Part shown: piece by piece, positions 46,671 through 61,722 of the stretch
Position numbering within the stretch: position 1 is the stretch's first letter
Layout: the number at the start of each line of letters is the position of its first letter
Origin: Latrodectus hesperus
Lineage: Eukaryota; Arthropoda; Arachnida; Araneae; Theridiidae
Direction: 5' to 3'
NCBI GenBank assembly: GCA_037975125.1
Contig: JAJQOW010000024.1
Location: forward strand, 1,368,606-1,432,605
Length of the DNA: 64,000 nt
Translations under genes and position numbers: made by a program
Notes under the pieces: model-generated
Seen by the model: the letters and a program-made list of their open reading frames with translations, nothing else
Databases searched by the model: none
What the model was told of the DNA's origin: nothing

Positions 46671-48009
46671 CTGAAAGTAGAGAAGGCAATGTCAAAGGCT
46701 ATGCTGCTGTGGTTATTTCAGACATGGTCAGAAAATGTAAATGACATCTAAAGTATGTTTCAAGTCCATAATATAGGATTTCAGTGCAATATAACCAAAA
46801 TATGCTTAATAGTTTGAAGTTTAGAAAGCTTTTCAGAAGTACGTTATTATAATACATATAGAAGCGATAATCATACGTGACCATCAATTAGATTCAATAA
46901 GATTGAATGAACAGGATCCATTTCCTTTTTAGGTGTCATTTTGAAGCATGTTGAAGTAGTATTTAAATTTTTGCACCGTGTTTTAAAGAAAAATATGTGC
47001 GTTGAGTTGAGAAAAGTTTATAAAAAGCTTATTAGTCTGTAACATTGTGTTGTGTAAGATGCAGTTCATCAATTTATATCTGTTTGGTTAACAAAATTTA
47101 ACAGCATGAGCAAATCATACATAAAGTGCATAGTTTTTGAGGCTCTGTACAAAGCTAGTATAATGTAAGGAGTTAAAAAAGAAAAAAATGGATTTCTTTC
47201 GATGCAAAGTTTCATATTATCTAAAAGGACATACTATGGATACAAAATTACCACGCGTATGTAACGTGATGAGGAGCTCTTCTACTGGAGAAGAATTTTA
47301 AAAAGCACTTCCTAATGTCAGATAAAAGACGATGTAGCTTTTTTTATTTCTAGCAATTTATTTATTTAAAAAATTACTTTTTATGCTTCAAAGAATAAAA
47401 ATGAATAGCTACTACTAAAAATATTTTCCATGTCCACCACTTCAGGTTTATTCCCCCACTCAACTGAAAAGAGATCTTGAAGGAGAGGCAATTCTTTCGT
47501 ATTTCGTAAAACCTAGTTGATTATAAAAATTTATTGGCTGCAAATTAAAATATCTAAAATTTTTTCTTTCTAAAAACTGAATCAAATGCAAGTGAATAAA
47601 ACAACATGTAATTAAATATTATTTAGTCTATTAAAACTCTTTTTTTAAAAAAAGAGAACCCAAGAGAGAAAAAAAAGTTAGCTATTCATCGTGGCATTAA
47701 AAGAAGTCTGAGAGTAATCCATGATAAGAACTGGAAACATGAAACTCATGCGAAATTTAAATTAAAATATAATTTATACGAAAGGATTTTATTAATATAT
47801 TTTCACAATGTAATTTATATGAAAGAATTTCGAACTTAAGAGATCATCTACCATAAAGTTCGATAAAGAAATACGAAAAAGTCTCAAATTAAGTAAGATT
47901 TATTAGATCACTGTTCGAAAAAGCAGCCAGCGGCCATAGACAAAACTAAAGGAATTTCAACAATGAAAACTTATTTGGGACATGACCTTGTCCTGATGGA
48001 TCTTCAGAT

Positions 48010-48760
48010 GAAACGATCCTAATCAGATGAGCAAGCATATCTATCACACTGACTGAGGATAAGAAAGTGCAAAAAAAGTATTGGAGTAGGAAACATCGCT
48101 TCCAATTTTACTCGCGAACTGAAGGGAATCCTAGAGGCCCTACGAATGTATATTTCGCTGAGTAATATTGACAAAGTTAGTAAGCGCGTCATTTCAGCGA
48201 CTCTAGTGCTGATCAGGAAGTGATAGGGAATGGAGACTCCAGACTCGTACAATATATCCACCCTTATTTAGAAAAAAATTTCCATTTGGGAAAGAGCTGC
48301 ACTTTCCAGTGGATACCTGCAAATGTTGGGATTGAAAAGAATGAGGAAGCAGATAGACTTGCAAAGGTGGTGAGAGATATTAGCTCGGAAATTTCAGCAC
48401 CGTAACTTTAAGAGACTGTAATGCAATTGCCAGATATAAACTGAAAGAAAAATACATCAAAATGGAACATCAGTTATGTGTTATCAATGCAGAAGGATTA
48501 TTACCAGGGCTATTTTCAGACTTAGAACTCAACACTTCTGTGGAATGACTATAAATACAGATGTCACCAGATCTCACAAACCATGTAGGAACTGCCCCGA
48601 GGAGCAACTTACTGCGGAGCATATTTTTAACTGCCCGGCCATCATAAGAAGTTTACAGGCTATTGACAAATTTCCCTTTCAGGGAAATCTCTAAAATGAT
48701 AAAATTGTACACATTGCCATCATTTTGGCACTTGGAGTAATTACTCGACTTCAAATGGAC
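48010..48760 (+). pseudogene. Non-LTR retrotransposon fragment: RNase H and C-terminal tail
   Basis: Plus-strand frames read LGVGNIASNFTRELKGILEA near 48,085 and CTFQWIPANVGIEKNEEADR at 48,300-48,360, the RNase H core with the His of the usual HVGI motif replaced by Asn. After a gap comes IFRLRTQHFCG with CRNCPEEQLTAEHIFNCPAI, the cysteine-histidine tail seen behind RNase H in many arthropod LINE proteins. Frame breaks occur near 48,220, 48,405 and 48,690. It is antisense to sDscam in the FN3-3 intron and lacks reverse transcriptase. Confidence 0.8.
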
Positions 48761-49245
48761 ACGACACCAACTAACTAACCATACGAAAGAATTTTTCAAA
48801 TTATATAAATTTAATTTTTAATTTACGTGAAATAAAGCTTCTATGATCAAAATCGCAGCTACATAAAACACCTTAAGCGGTGTTTTTGGGCATTCTCTGA
48901 TCTTATGTGACACACAGCCTTCTTAATATTTCACTTATATTGAAGTATTTTGAAATCATAAACATATAAATATCGGTTTAAAATTAAACTAAAATTTAAC
49001 AATTTAAATTTATTTGAAAGAAAATTAAAGTTTCTGTGATTTTTCTTGGTTAGCTATAGTTTTGCACACATTTTAAGTCTGAAAAAACTAAAGTTTTTAA
49101 CTTCAATGAAAAACATTAACATTCAAATAAAAAAAATAGCAATCACATTAGACTTAACTCCGGTAAATTGATTTTACAAGCGATTGTCAACACAACACAT
49201 TCTATTTTTGAGTTGTTATCTAGAAAAAAGAAATACTGTACATAC

Positions 49246-49347
49246 GAGTGAAAACATTTTCCGGGAGATCTCGGGGATGTTCCCATTCCAGAAGTGCGGA
49301 AGTGTCGCCCGTCTCTGACACATAGAGATGAGGTGGTTTCAAACTAT
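49246..49347 (-). CDS. sDscam: sDscam exon: FN3-3, N-terminal half
   Basis: The acceptor CTCTTACAG and a phase-1 split codon open DSLKPPHLYVSETGDTSALL, followed by EWEHPRDLPENVFT. The core tryptophan is in LLEWEHP. The donor is CACTC|GTATGT. The exon is 102 nt, phase 1 to phase 1. It is too short to stand out on its own; support comes from the FN3 pattern, both splice sites and exact phase agreement with 46488-46670, which gives THYMVYYRPG across the junction. Confidence 0.86.
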
Positions 49348-50313
49348 CTGTAAGAGTTGTTGAAATGTTAATGAACCATTTTTATAAGATATAACAATTG
49401 GATATGCAGATTAGAAGAAATCGCTCCACACTTTAGTTTATTACAATACTTAAAACAAATTTATGTGAACATACAATATATGCATATTAAATGTAGAAAA
49501 AACCCAAAACTGATATACACAATGTTCCATTATCCTTTGACATTACAAATGAAAGCTGAGCGTGTTTTGTTGTTGATTAATAAATAATAATCGTAGTATT
49601 TTAAATATAGGTTTTTAAATTCATAGCCAATCTGGCAGCTGAGCTCTTAACATTTACGCCAGCAATATAACAGTCCATGATTCCATTTCCCCCTTTTAGA
49701 GTGGGTGTTTGTTGTTCATTAACAACTTAAAACTTAAATTCCAGTCGAATCAACCCAAAACTGCAAAACTGTAACCGCAACGCGATCGTAGGGAAACAAA
49801 CAAACCAAATATTAGATTAGATTCGTCAATATTTTTTATTAGTACATTAAATATCTAGTGGAGAAGGATATAATTACAAGTATGATTGCAATAAATAAGT
49901 CCTAGATATATTTTCAAACTTTTTAAAATTCAACACATAAAAATTACTTTCATTAAGAGCTGAATAAAATTCAAATCTATCTTCAACTAACAATACTAAT
50001 TCCCAATAAGAATTTACATATGTTTGATATTTCTGTCAAGGAATCTATTCTAGAGTTTTAAATTTTTTAATGCGAATCTAAAATGCTGTGTTAGCTTGGT
50101 GGGAAAAAAGCATTGCTTTTATGTCCGGAAGTTAATTTTTTCGATACTTGAATCAGAAGTCCTTATGCCAATATTGTAAGTTCTTACGGCTCAATGATCC
50201 TTCACTGATGTGTTGAAGAATCATAATTTTTCACATTTGGAAAGGATTTTTGACTGTATCTTATAAATGGGTGTGTTTGACTATGTCGATCGACTTCGTG
50301 CGGCAGAAATAGA

Positions 50314-52472
<2,159 letters not shown>

Positions 52473-52710
52473 CTTTGTCTGAAGTTTCCACCATAAGTTC
52501 ATGGGATTCGGGCCCAGATCCAACAGAGTTGAAAGCTTTCACGACCACCGAGTAACGAGTGGCCTTCTGTAGTCTAGTAAGGCGGTAGTCAGCATGAGTG
52601 GACCTTCCGGCGGGTACAGTGTGGTAGGCGTATGGCTCCATAGATTGGTGCCGCTTGTGGCCTACATAGTACCCCAGCAGCCGTCCGTTCCAGTGTTCAC
52701 GTGGGGGAGC
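52473..52710 (-). CDS. sDscam: sDscam exon: FN3-2, C-terminal part
   Basis: The acceptor GTTATCGCAG is followed in phase 0 by APPREHWNGRLLGYYVGHKR, then a polar loop, then DYRLTRLQKATRYSVVVKAF, NSVGSGPESHELMVETSDK. PPREHWNG..LGYYVG is a strong Dscam FN3 signature; TRYSVVVKAFNSVGSG is the canonical F/G region. The donor is AAAG|GTGGGA. The exon is 238 nt and ends in phase 1. With the preceding short exon it gives a domain of 103 residues. No frame disruption is seen, and its GC content is clearly above that of the flanking introns. Confidence 0.92.
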
Positions 52711-55700
52711 CTGCGATAACACAAATGTTTATTCAAGAATTTTTAATTTAAGCGAGTGGAAACATACAAATAGTAATAAACGCATTTTTAAAATTAATAT
52801 TATACTAATAAAATATAGATAAAATATACATTTTACCAACAATTACCTAAATGAAATCTGATTTCTGAAAGTACAAGGTAACCAGTGGATATATTAGGAT
52901 GAAACCATTAATAATAAGCTTCAAGTAGCATTTGGAAAGTAATTATTGTGGTCGGATTATTTCTTTCTTAAAGTGGATGGAGATGTCGCTGTGTGCTTAG
53001 CGGCGGTTATGCGGCATGGTTTTATTAATTCGCAGATGAATCACAGAGCGACTGAAATGATAAAACGGTTAATTCAATTGCATTTTGCAGTTGCAAGGAG
53101 TGGGCGGGCTGGAAATTCAAAATGAAGTAACATAAATGCACTGGTTGTTGAAAGATGGTATCCTCCATTTGCAAAACATTGATTCTATCCTTCAAATTCA
53201 AGAACTGTCGCAACGTTCAAATGAAAAGTTTTAGATTCTCTGAAATAACTCAGAACTAGCTCTATGTTATGGAAAAGATTTGTATCAAATGGAATAAAAA
53301 TTTGATCCGTTCTTCAGATAAATTTCTAAATAGATTGTATAATTATATATAAATGGTCAGTAAGTATGATTATTATTTTAATTTTGTAATTTCTGTCTGT
53401 TTTTTTTATAAATTTTCATTATCTTGGCAATTTGTTTCTTGAATTCATCACTCATTTTTCAGCACTGAAAAACGTCACGTGGGATGACAGTATTCAAGGA
53501 AGCTGAGCGTTATTATTAAAAAAACATAATTCAGCTTAGAAAAGAGAGATATCTTGTTAATACACATTTTACTTTTTGTAGGAAAGCAATATATATGGTA
53601 AAACATACACGGTAAAGAATTTACAAATTATTTCAAATATACAGATCACACGAAAAATTTGACACGAAAAAAAATTATTATGGAATAGTATCCAGAAGAA
53701 AGTGTTTCAATTTAAAAAGGAACAAGAAGAAGATAATATTCCTTAACCAAATGAGTTTGCGATGACTTTTATCAGTACATTTGGATGAGAAATAATTTTT
53801 GAGGAGAATGCTAGATATACCACTAAACCTGAAAGACGATATTTAATGCATTATAATGCTGTAGAGATTAGTCTAATTTGGGGGTGCACGAAAGTGGTAT
53901 AAATATATAATAAAATGTTACCAATTTTTTTATAATGCTATCATAACATTATTTACTAATATTATGTGCAGTTAAGTACTTTCGATTTCAAATTAATTTA
54001 TATGTATTTCTTCAAAGTTGCTTAGTGCTCGTTTTCATGGATTTTTTTAATCTGAATATTGTCACATAAATTTTTGAAGTGACTAAAGACATGTTACCAA
54101 CCGAACACAGATAATTATATTTTATTTTTATTGAAATAAATCTTGCTAAAATAAAAGATATACGGATTCACACTGCAAGCTTCTAAATGAAATACAATTT
54201 TAAAATATTTGTTTTTTACCAGAACATACTGAAAGCTTTTCAATGAATCTAAGTTTCACATCCACTTAAAGATGTATATTGAAAAGCGAATTCTTCTTTA
54301 GATCTTAGCATTCACTTGGCGATGTGTGTTGGCTGGTTGAAAAAGAGAACAAAAAAACAGCTGTGAATGGAAGTGTGGCAACCCGCGACAGCCGGAAAAA
54401 ATCGATTCTTACACGAGGGACAGCTGCTCCGCTGAGGAACAAGTGAACAGGGAAAACCGCTTTTGCAGGTGAGCGCAGCTCAAGCTGTTCTTTGAATTCC
54501 ATATCTTGTCGTCACTTATGCGGTTTTGAAAACGTCTCAGAATTGCATCATAAATTACAGTTTCTTGTTTGAGAGGGATTCTTAGGCAGGAAATATTAAA
54601 ATGCAGACATTTGTTAAATCTAAGATTTTTTTTTGCGTTGCATAAAATTTTTTAAAAATGAGCAAACGCGTGTAAGTTTGTTTCTAAAATAAATCTGTTC
54701 TAAAAAATACTTGAATTGTTTAGTAAAGAATAAATTAATAAATTTAATCCGTTTGAATGCCCTTTTTAATATTTAAAAACTTCTTAGAATTTTAGGGTTA
54801 TTAATATCAAAATGAATGTAAGAATGGAAATCAATTATATCGAAATTCCATCTTTTATATCTTTATTTGAGTATCAATATTTTTTAGTAATTTAAATCAA
54901 GAGGGAAACGTTAAAATTTTATATCCTGATAAAGATAAAAACCGGACTTTTAAAGAATAAAAAAGGGGAAAAGCATTTGAATATAGTCTGTTACCTTACA
55001 ATTATCTATGGCTTTGATTTATCTTACTTTGTTTAAGAGGTTACAACTACAAAATTAAAAGTAGGAAAAATTTAAATCTTGAACGTTTGAAACGAAGATA
55101 TATTGATTACAAGCAAAATATTCCCAGAATCTAATACGCAATAATAGAAGAATTACGTTTATTCTGAACAAAGGCAAAATCAATGAATTCAGTGATGTTT
55201 TAAGTGAAACATCTTAGGATAGCTTAGGATTAAACACTTGATCAGCGCTTATGTGGTAATAGGAAAAAAAATTAACCTAAGAAATTAACAAAAAAATTAA
55301 CTTAACCATAGGAAGAGTATTTTTAAATCTTCCTGAGTTTTATTACATTTTATCATTTGTTTCTTTGTTTTTTTAAGAAAAGTTTTATTGATCAATGCCG
55401 TACAATATTTTTAAAACGAAATTTCTTGCAAACTTTGCAGTAATAAAAGATGCTTTAATTTAATAACATATTTTTTAAAGTGGGACACATTAAAGTTATT
55501 TTTTGTTTCTGAAAATATTTACTTGTAACATTGTCTAATAACACGTGTTTTTTGTTGCCATTGCTTTTGTTCTACTTTCAAATACTAAAGTTTTGGCAAA
55601 TCAATGCTTTAATTTCATTCCTATTTTTTAATACGTTACTAAGCGCCCAATCTAATCAAAAAGGAACATTAATATTAAAATTAAGTTCAATTGATGATAC

Positions 55701-57464
55701 AACTTTCTCATATCATCATTAAATAACTGACAAAATTTTTTAAATATTTAACGAATTATTAACAAATAATTCTTAATAGTTAGAGGCATGCAATTTCTTT
55801 AATATTTAGTAAGAATTTGGAATAATTGAAGAACCCCATTCTAAACATTTCAAAATCTGAATAATTAAATAGGGATTTTATAGAAATATATTATAGGTTT
55901 CTTATTTCATAAACAATAGGTAGTACAAACAATTAGAGTACTCTGGTTCACTCTAGATCAAAAATCAAATCAAATTCTTTTTTATATTTAAAAGGTATAG
56001 TTAAAAACTACAGATTTACTCACACACTATTCAAAATTATTAGAATATAAAAATAATTGAAGAATATTGTTCAATTTCGATTCTTGATCTATTTGGTGAA
56101 AAATAACATTATGGTATCAAATAAAAAAGACACATCGACTTTTGTATTCTTAAATCAAATAAAAATGCTTAGATTTTTGACAATTTTTTTCAACTCTTAG
56201 ATTTATTTATCGCAATGTTGTTAATCGTTTTGACAAAATGATATTTTGGCATAAAATTTAATCAATATCACTCTCCGTCTATTCTCCTCACCCAAATTCT
56301 ATTTGATAAATTTTTTTTTACTCACAACTTATGTATATATTTGTAATAAATAAAAAATCTTGAATTTAGCAATGCATATCATGCAATATTTTAACAATAA
56401 AAAACTAAAAAGCATACTTAAGCAATTATACACACAACAGAGCCAAATGTGTTAGGAAAACACAGTATGTCAAAAACAATAGAAAGTCTATAAATTACTT
56501 AAAATGTACAAAATATTATAAGAAAATGTAAAATTTTTCTCTTATTCTTGACGGTAACATAATCTTTATAAGAACTATATAAAGGCACTATAAATATTAT
56601 TCACATCCATTCATTTTAAAATACATTTAAATGACTTACTTGAAGAATTCATTTCACAAACAAACAGTAATTAAAATATATTATTAGCAATAGTTTTATT
56701 TAAAATTTAATGACAGTTCAAACACATATTGATAATTGTTCATACAATTATTTTGGGAACAAGCAACAAATTAATAGTTCGCATCATATTTCTGAATTTT
56801 TAATTAGTTTTATTAAAATAATAAATTATTTAAATAAATGGCCAGAATGATGCATTCAAGCATTTATTGGTAGCATCTACATAAGTGCTGCATACGAAAA
56901 TAATTTTTCAAATCAAAACAAATTTGTATTTTGTTGTCGTTGTAAAGTTGGTTTTTACACACGAGGTCATATTTAATGGAGATTCTTTTTTTAATGTGAA
57001 TTCCAAATCAATGCAAATTCTTATTCCTAAGATATGAATTGAATCCATGAACTACTGAACTCAGACTAGCTCAACAAAAATGAATTCGACGTGAATTATG
57101 ATTAAAAATTTTTGGGATCTCATTTCTCATTAGAATATCATTATCGCGTTTGAATTATAACTGTAGATTATCAGCATTTAAACCATTGATGAATATAAAA
57201 TTCTTACTTTAAAGAAGGGAAAGACGCAATTACAGTACCTAGTTTAATATTTAAGTTTGCTTAGATGCCTTGTTGGGCCCCTGAATTTAGTTAGTCCTTG
57301 TAGGAAAAGTGAGGTATTATAACATTTTAGAAGGCATAAAATTAAACTTTTTTAAATATAAAACCCTTTTACCTAGTCTTGAGAGATCCTGTGGTTATAG
57401 TCTTGAGAAAATAACTACAGGAATTTTAAGTACATTATAATGTATGAGGTTACTAAAACTAAAG
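52711..57464 (-). other. sDscam intron inside FN3-2
   Basis: About 5 kb in total, AT-rich, containing the 54.3-kb island and ending at the SINE of family 2. No exon recognised; the phase-0 splice across it is fully consistent without one. Confidence 0.55.
54300..54505. other. GC-richer segment in the FN3-2 intron with adjoining splice-site-like words
   Basis: A 200-bp island around GCAACCCGCGACAGCCGG, with CGCTTTTGCAG directly followed by GTGAGC on the plus strand. A 65-codon minus-strand frame (54305-54502) shows no family signature. It is not part of the sDscam reading frame as far as phases show. Confidence 0.3.
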
Positions 57465-57723
57465 TCTGTAGCACGACAGCCGTTGTGGGCCAAGGCCTAC
57501 AATGCCCATAACTGTTTTCATGACCGAGGGCCCTGAGGTGCGAAGCATATATTCTAGTTAGGTGGTAAGCCTAAGGTGAAACCTCCAGTATTTAGTTCTC
57601 AAGCATGCTTGGTACTCAGTTTATCGATCTGTTGAAGAGCTGAGTCGACCTTGCTCAGCCAGAGGATCGAACCCCGGGCCTGTGGCTTGGGAGCTTGAAA
57701 CGCTACCACTAAGACACTGGGCC
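57465..57723 (-). repeat. tRNA-derived SINE, family 2, in the FN3-2 intron
   Basis: The minus-strand head contains TCTTAGTGGTAGCGTTTC (A-box) and GGGGTTCGATCCTCTGG (B-box), then a body with GAGCAAGGTCGACTCAGC. The tRNA-like half lacks a proper acceptor stem, and the body is GC-rich and unrelated to family 1. It sits about 90 bases 3' of the 57809-57879 exon in the transcription direction, in the same orientation as sDscam. Confidence 0.65.
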
Positions 57724-57808
57724 TTATTTATGAGGATTAATAAATCGAAAATACTTAATACATATTTGAATGTTTTGCAAATTTATAAAGAAAAAAAATT
57801 GCATCTAC

Positions 57809-57879
57809 CTTCCAAGTTACAGATACACTTGTAGGTCCAGTTGCTATCACTGTGACGTCAGTGGGTGGAGCAGTTGGAG
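57809..57879 (-). CDS. sDscam: sDscam exon: FN3-2, N-terminal part
   Basis: A short 71-nt exon lies between acceptor CTTTTGCAG and donor AAG|GTAGAT. It reads APTAPPTDVTVIATGPTS and then VSVTWK. The tryptophan is the FN3 core residue and ATGPTSVSVTW is a recognisable Dscam FN3 signature. It enters in phase 1 and leaves in phase 0, matching the next exon, which starts in phase 0. This intron inside the domain, just after the VTWK strand, looks like a conserved Dscam intron position (inference from family memory). Confidence 0.87.
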
Positions 57880-58697
57880 CTGCAAAAGAGAAAGAGCAGT
57901 TTTTTACGAAATGAATATAAGTAATATAAAAAAATATTCTTCCTTACTATGTTTTTATAATCAAAACTAATTTCTCTGCAACATATATTTAATTGAATAG
58001 AAAATATATTAAACTGTTTATTAAATATAGCATTTTCCAATTTAATATGGTATTTATGAAACAAAGGTTGCATATTATGTGCACTTTATAGCTCTAAAAG
58101 TGACTCTTGGTGATATAATCTAACTTGTACACTAAACATTATTATGTTCCTATGAAACAGAATTATATTAATACAACGTATACAAAGCATTTTGATTTTA
58201 GAAAAAATCTGTGCAAATCATTTAGGTAAATAGGATCATGAAAAAATAAAAATGCATTTTTGGTTTTATTGTGTGTGGAATAAATTTATAAAGGGAAGTA
58301 GCAAAACGATTTTACTGAATAATAAGTCTTTGTTAAAGTTTCAAGCATTCAATATTATTCTTAGATATTAAAATTGTTTATTATGTTATCTTATGAGTTA
58401 CAACAATATATTTGATATATATATTGAAAAAAATATTTCTCTACATTTAAATTTTATTTCCATTCATACGTTTCTGCAAAAGATCAATAGAAAAAATTGA
58501 AGAAATACTTAATTGAAAGGTCGTTAGAATAAAAGAGATCTAGAAGTCTTGGAACGAAATCACAAATCTTCTTCAAAATATACCTGAAAACTTCATCCAA
58601 GGAAATTTTCTCATTCTTGTTGAACAATTAATACATAATACGTAAAAACAAAGAAACTATTTCAAATTTCGAAATATGTATAAAAGGATTTATAAAT

Positions 58698-59025
58698 GTG
58701 TTTTTTCCTGTTCGTTGCTGGTATCAAGGTATTCGCAGTGGTGTTTCATTGTATCACGGGTGCAGCAGACAAGAGAAGACAAATTATTTCCCGTATTCCC
58801 AATGGTCACCTGAGATCTATGACTTAAAAAATGCAGTAAGCATTTTCCACACATGTTCTAAGTATACTACTTGTCAGGCTACACTTGACCATATCCCTGA
58901 CTGCCTTAACCTAACTAGAGATCTCTGTGAGGATTCACTGTACTTTCTTGATACGCTCGGAGTTGCTGGAGTCATGGACTAGCTTTGCTGATGAGTGGGG
59001 ACTGGAAACAACAACAACATTAAAT
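58698..59025 (+). pseudogene. LINE C-terminal fragment with an ACA-rich 3' end
   Basis: An open frame of about 94 codons ends CQATLDHIPDCLNL, ..DSLYFLDTLGVAGVMD and is followed after the stop by an (ACA)-rich run near 59,010. The x-H-I-x-x-C pattern followed by a FLxxLGxxGxMD ending recalls the C-terminal tails of LINE-type proteins in arthropods. No start, reverse transcriptase or target duplication is visible, so it is taken as a 5'-truncated insertion inside an sDscam intron. Confidence 0.55.
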
Positions 59026-59867
59026 GATTCAAGGATTTGTTTGGTTTATTTGTAAATTTATATTGATTCGTTACTTGACAGGCTTAGGTATTGAATCAAA
59101 TACCTTCCAGATACTAGAGTAACACATTTTTTCAGTAAGATACTGATAACATAACTGTAAATTGATTTCGCAATCATGAAACATAATATTGAGATTTATG
59201 AAACACAAAACTTTGATCTTGATATAGAGTGTTTAATTACTTCCTAATTTTGGTTTATGATAAGATAACTAAGTTGAAATTTGATTTGTTACTCTCTACT
59301 CTAGACTTCCAGACTACAATACGAAAATTTTGGCATCCGAAACCAAAGATCAAAGATAAGATGTTAGCACATTCAAAGAATATGAACTATTAAAAGTTGT
59401 ACAATTGACAGTTTTGAAACACCAATGATGATAATGCAAGACCTTCGTGAAAAATAAGTTTAAGCTAATTAGAAATAAAATATAGAACTAAAGTATGCAT
59501 TATATTTGAAATAATCTGATATCAATGGAAGAAAAGATTAAATATTAGGCGAGCATAGTTTAATGTAGACCTCTAATTTAATTATCCATCAAAATGTTGA
59601 GGCAGGGTTTCCAGATGCAATCTTTGATCTTCAATTTAACAGTAACATAGAACAAATGGCCAAAACTGTTCATAAAAACTAATTTCAGCATTCCAAAAAC
59701 CTGCGAAGTAAAAGCAAAGGAAATCATCAAAGATAATATTCAATACTCAAGAAAGTGTTTTTCTACTTGCATACAAAATTATTGCAAGAGAAAGTTTTCA
59801 GATGAGAAAAAATCGTTGTTTCAGCAACAAAAGAGGAACGGTTTGGTATAGATCTATTAGAGTTTTA

Positions 59868-60490
59868 ACGATTCACAACTGAGGAGAACGTAATAGTGCA
59901 TGAGCTAGATTTTCCTCGATGTGTAAATGATGAATGAAGTCGTACAAGTGTTAGAATTTCTAAGCTGCATCAATGATGAGCATAGTGGCTCCTGTTTTGC
60001 AGTTTCAACGCTGCATCAAGGATGAATACAGTTACACGTGTGTTAAAATTTCAAGATTGCCTCACGCAATGAGTGGGGCAGATATAAGAATCCCAACCTT
60101 AAGTTAAGAATAAACACAGTTACATGAGTGGAAATTTCAGCGTTGGATTTCTGATGAACATAGTGATACACGTATAAGAATTTCAACGCTGCATCAACGA
60201 TGAACGCCGTGGCACAAATGTTTGAATTTCAAAGCTACGTCAAAAATGAAGGTAATGTATATGTGTGTTAAATTTTCAAAGAATAATCTGTGATGAATGG
60301 TAGAAATACATACGTCATGAATTCAACATTAAATCCATAATGAATGTGGTGATGCATGTTTAGAGTTTCAACGTTTTATCAATGATAATTGTAATGATAC
60401 ATGCGTTAGAAATTTAATGCTGCATCAAGGATGAACGTAATGGTACTTGTGTTACAGTTTCTAAGTTGCATTAATCATGAACGTAGTGTC
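59868..60490. repeat. Minisatellite, period about 46 bp, about 13 diverged units, in an sDscam intron
   Basis: Units approximate TTTCAACGCTGCATCAAGGA followed by TGAACGTAGTGGTACACGTG and TTAGAA. Well-preserved copies start near 59,960, 60,003, 60,182 and 60,413; the rest carry substitutions and small indels. It ends about 180 bases 3' of the FN3-1 second exon (in transcription order). Confidence 0.82.
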
Positions 60491-60667
60491 TTGTAATAAA
60501 AGGTCCTATACACATTAATGGCTTAGACAGAATTGAGATAATCAGAAGCATATTTCCACCAACATTATGAATAATGATGAGTAATAAATTTTGGTGCTTT
60601 AATTTAAATCATTGCTTAAAAACAAACCAGTAACGAATGATGTAGATGTAAAATATTGATGGGTTAC

Positions 60668-60832
60668 CTTCTTCTTCAGTCCTGAGTTTGAAGGGTTCAG
60701 ATGATTCACCGCGTCCGACATCGTTTTCAGCCACCACCCTCAACAAATAAGTGGTTCCTGGTTGTAAATCGCCTAAGAGGACTGAGGTTTGGGTGGCAGG
60801 AACGGTCCTCTCTTGCAGTCGATGGGATGCTC
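60668..60832 (-). CDS. sDscam: sDscam exon: FN3-1, C-terminal half
   Basis: The acceptor CATTGCAG leads into a split Gly codon and ASHRLQERTVPATQTSVLLG, then DLQPGTTYLLRVVAENDVG and RGESSEPFKLRTEEE. This contains the conserved FN3 E-F loop leucine, the F-strand tyrosine and the AxNxxG motif, which complete the domain begun by the preceding exon. The donor is GAAG|GTAACC. The exon is 165 nt, phase 1 to phase 1. It is too short for an ORF search with a minimum length and was found by homology of the translated frame and by phase. Confidence 0.87.
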
Positions 60833-61722
60833 CTGCAATGCAGTGAAAATAAGATTAAAAGAAAGAAAGTTTAATACAAACATGAAATAAAATGTTTAAG
60901 ATTTATATTCTGATAATACGTTCTTGAGAATAAATTAAAATATGCTCTTGAACTAACAATGAAACATTCATAGATTAAAAGGAGCAGCAAATGAAATACA
61001 TTAAAAAGTATATACTTCGCGGCTTCTAAGGAGAATTTTAAACGATAATAAATTTAAGCTGTGTATTCAATAATTCTTGAAATTCTCTACATAATCAATA
61101 ACTTCACGTACAGAAATATTTTGCACATCTTTTCACTTGGCCATTTGAGTTCTGATTGGTGCTTTGTCTCAAAAAATATTTGGTGAGGTTAATAATAATA
61201 CCACTGTCAATCATTTCATAAATTTGAACCAAGAACAAATGAATGAAGTTGACACCAGAATAGTTATCTTCCTCTACACACCAGAGTAACTGTGGATTTT
61301 GTAGAAGATTTAACCTTTATTAGTTCTCTCAGCAAGATGATTTTGGTTTGGGCCTAGCAATGGAATCTATTACTTTTGATACTCAAGAGTGACGTCTTAA
61401 TCAACTTAACTATCAAGCCCCTAAATACGCTGTTATCGAGAATAACATTCAAATTATCTTCCTTGAAAGAGAATTTGATTACCTTTCTTGAAATTTTCTT
61501 ATTTTCAGTCAAAGTATTTCGGAAGAATTAAATATTAAATGATGCTTGTAAATTTCTCTATATGAATGCATTAAATATTTGATTTATGTATATAAAAGTA
61601 AAGAAAGAAATTAATCTAAATGTATATGTCGCAAACTTATAAATATGTTTCAATTTGAAGTGACCGACAGTAACACAATAGAATTTGAAAACAGGTAAAA
61701 ACTACTGCTGTAAGATTGAAAC

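Noticed and set aside
54305..54502. 65-codon minus-strand frame in the FN3-2 intron, considered as an extra sDscam exon
   Set aside because: The FN3-2 domain is complete with a phase-0 splice across this intron, and the frame has no FN3 or Ig signature.
57655..57723. tRNA-Gly-like gene in reverse orientation
   Set aside because: The acceptor stem does not pair and the sequence runs into a repeated body, so it is a SINE head.
59868..60490. CRISPR-like regular repeats
   Set aside because: This is eukaryotic DNA; the units are contiguous and diverged with no unique spacers, so it is a minisatellite.
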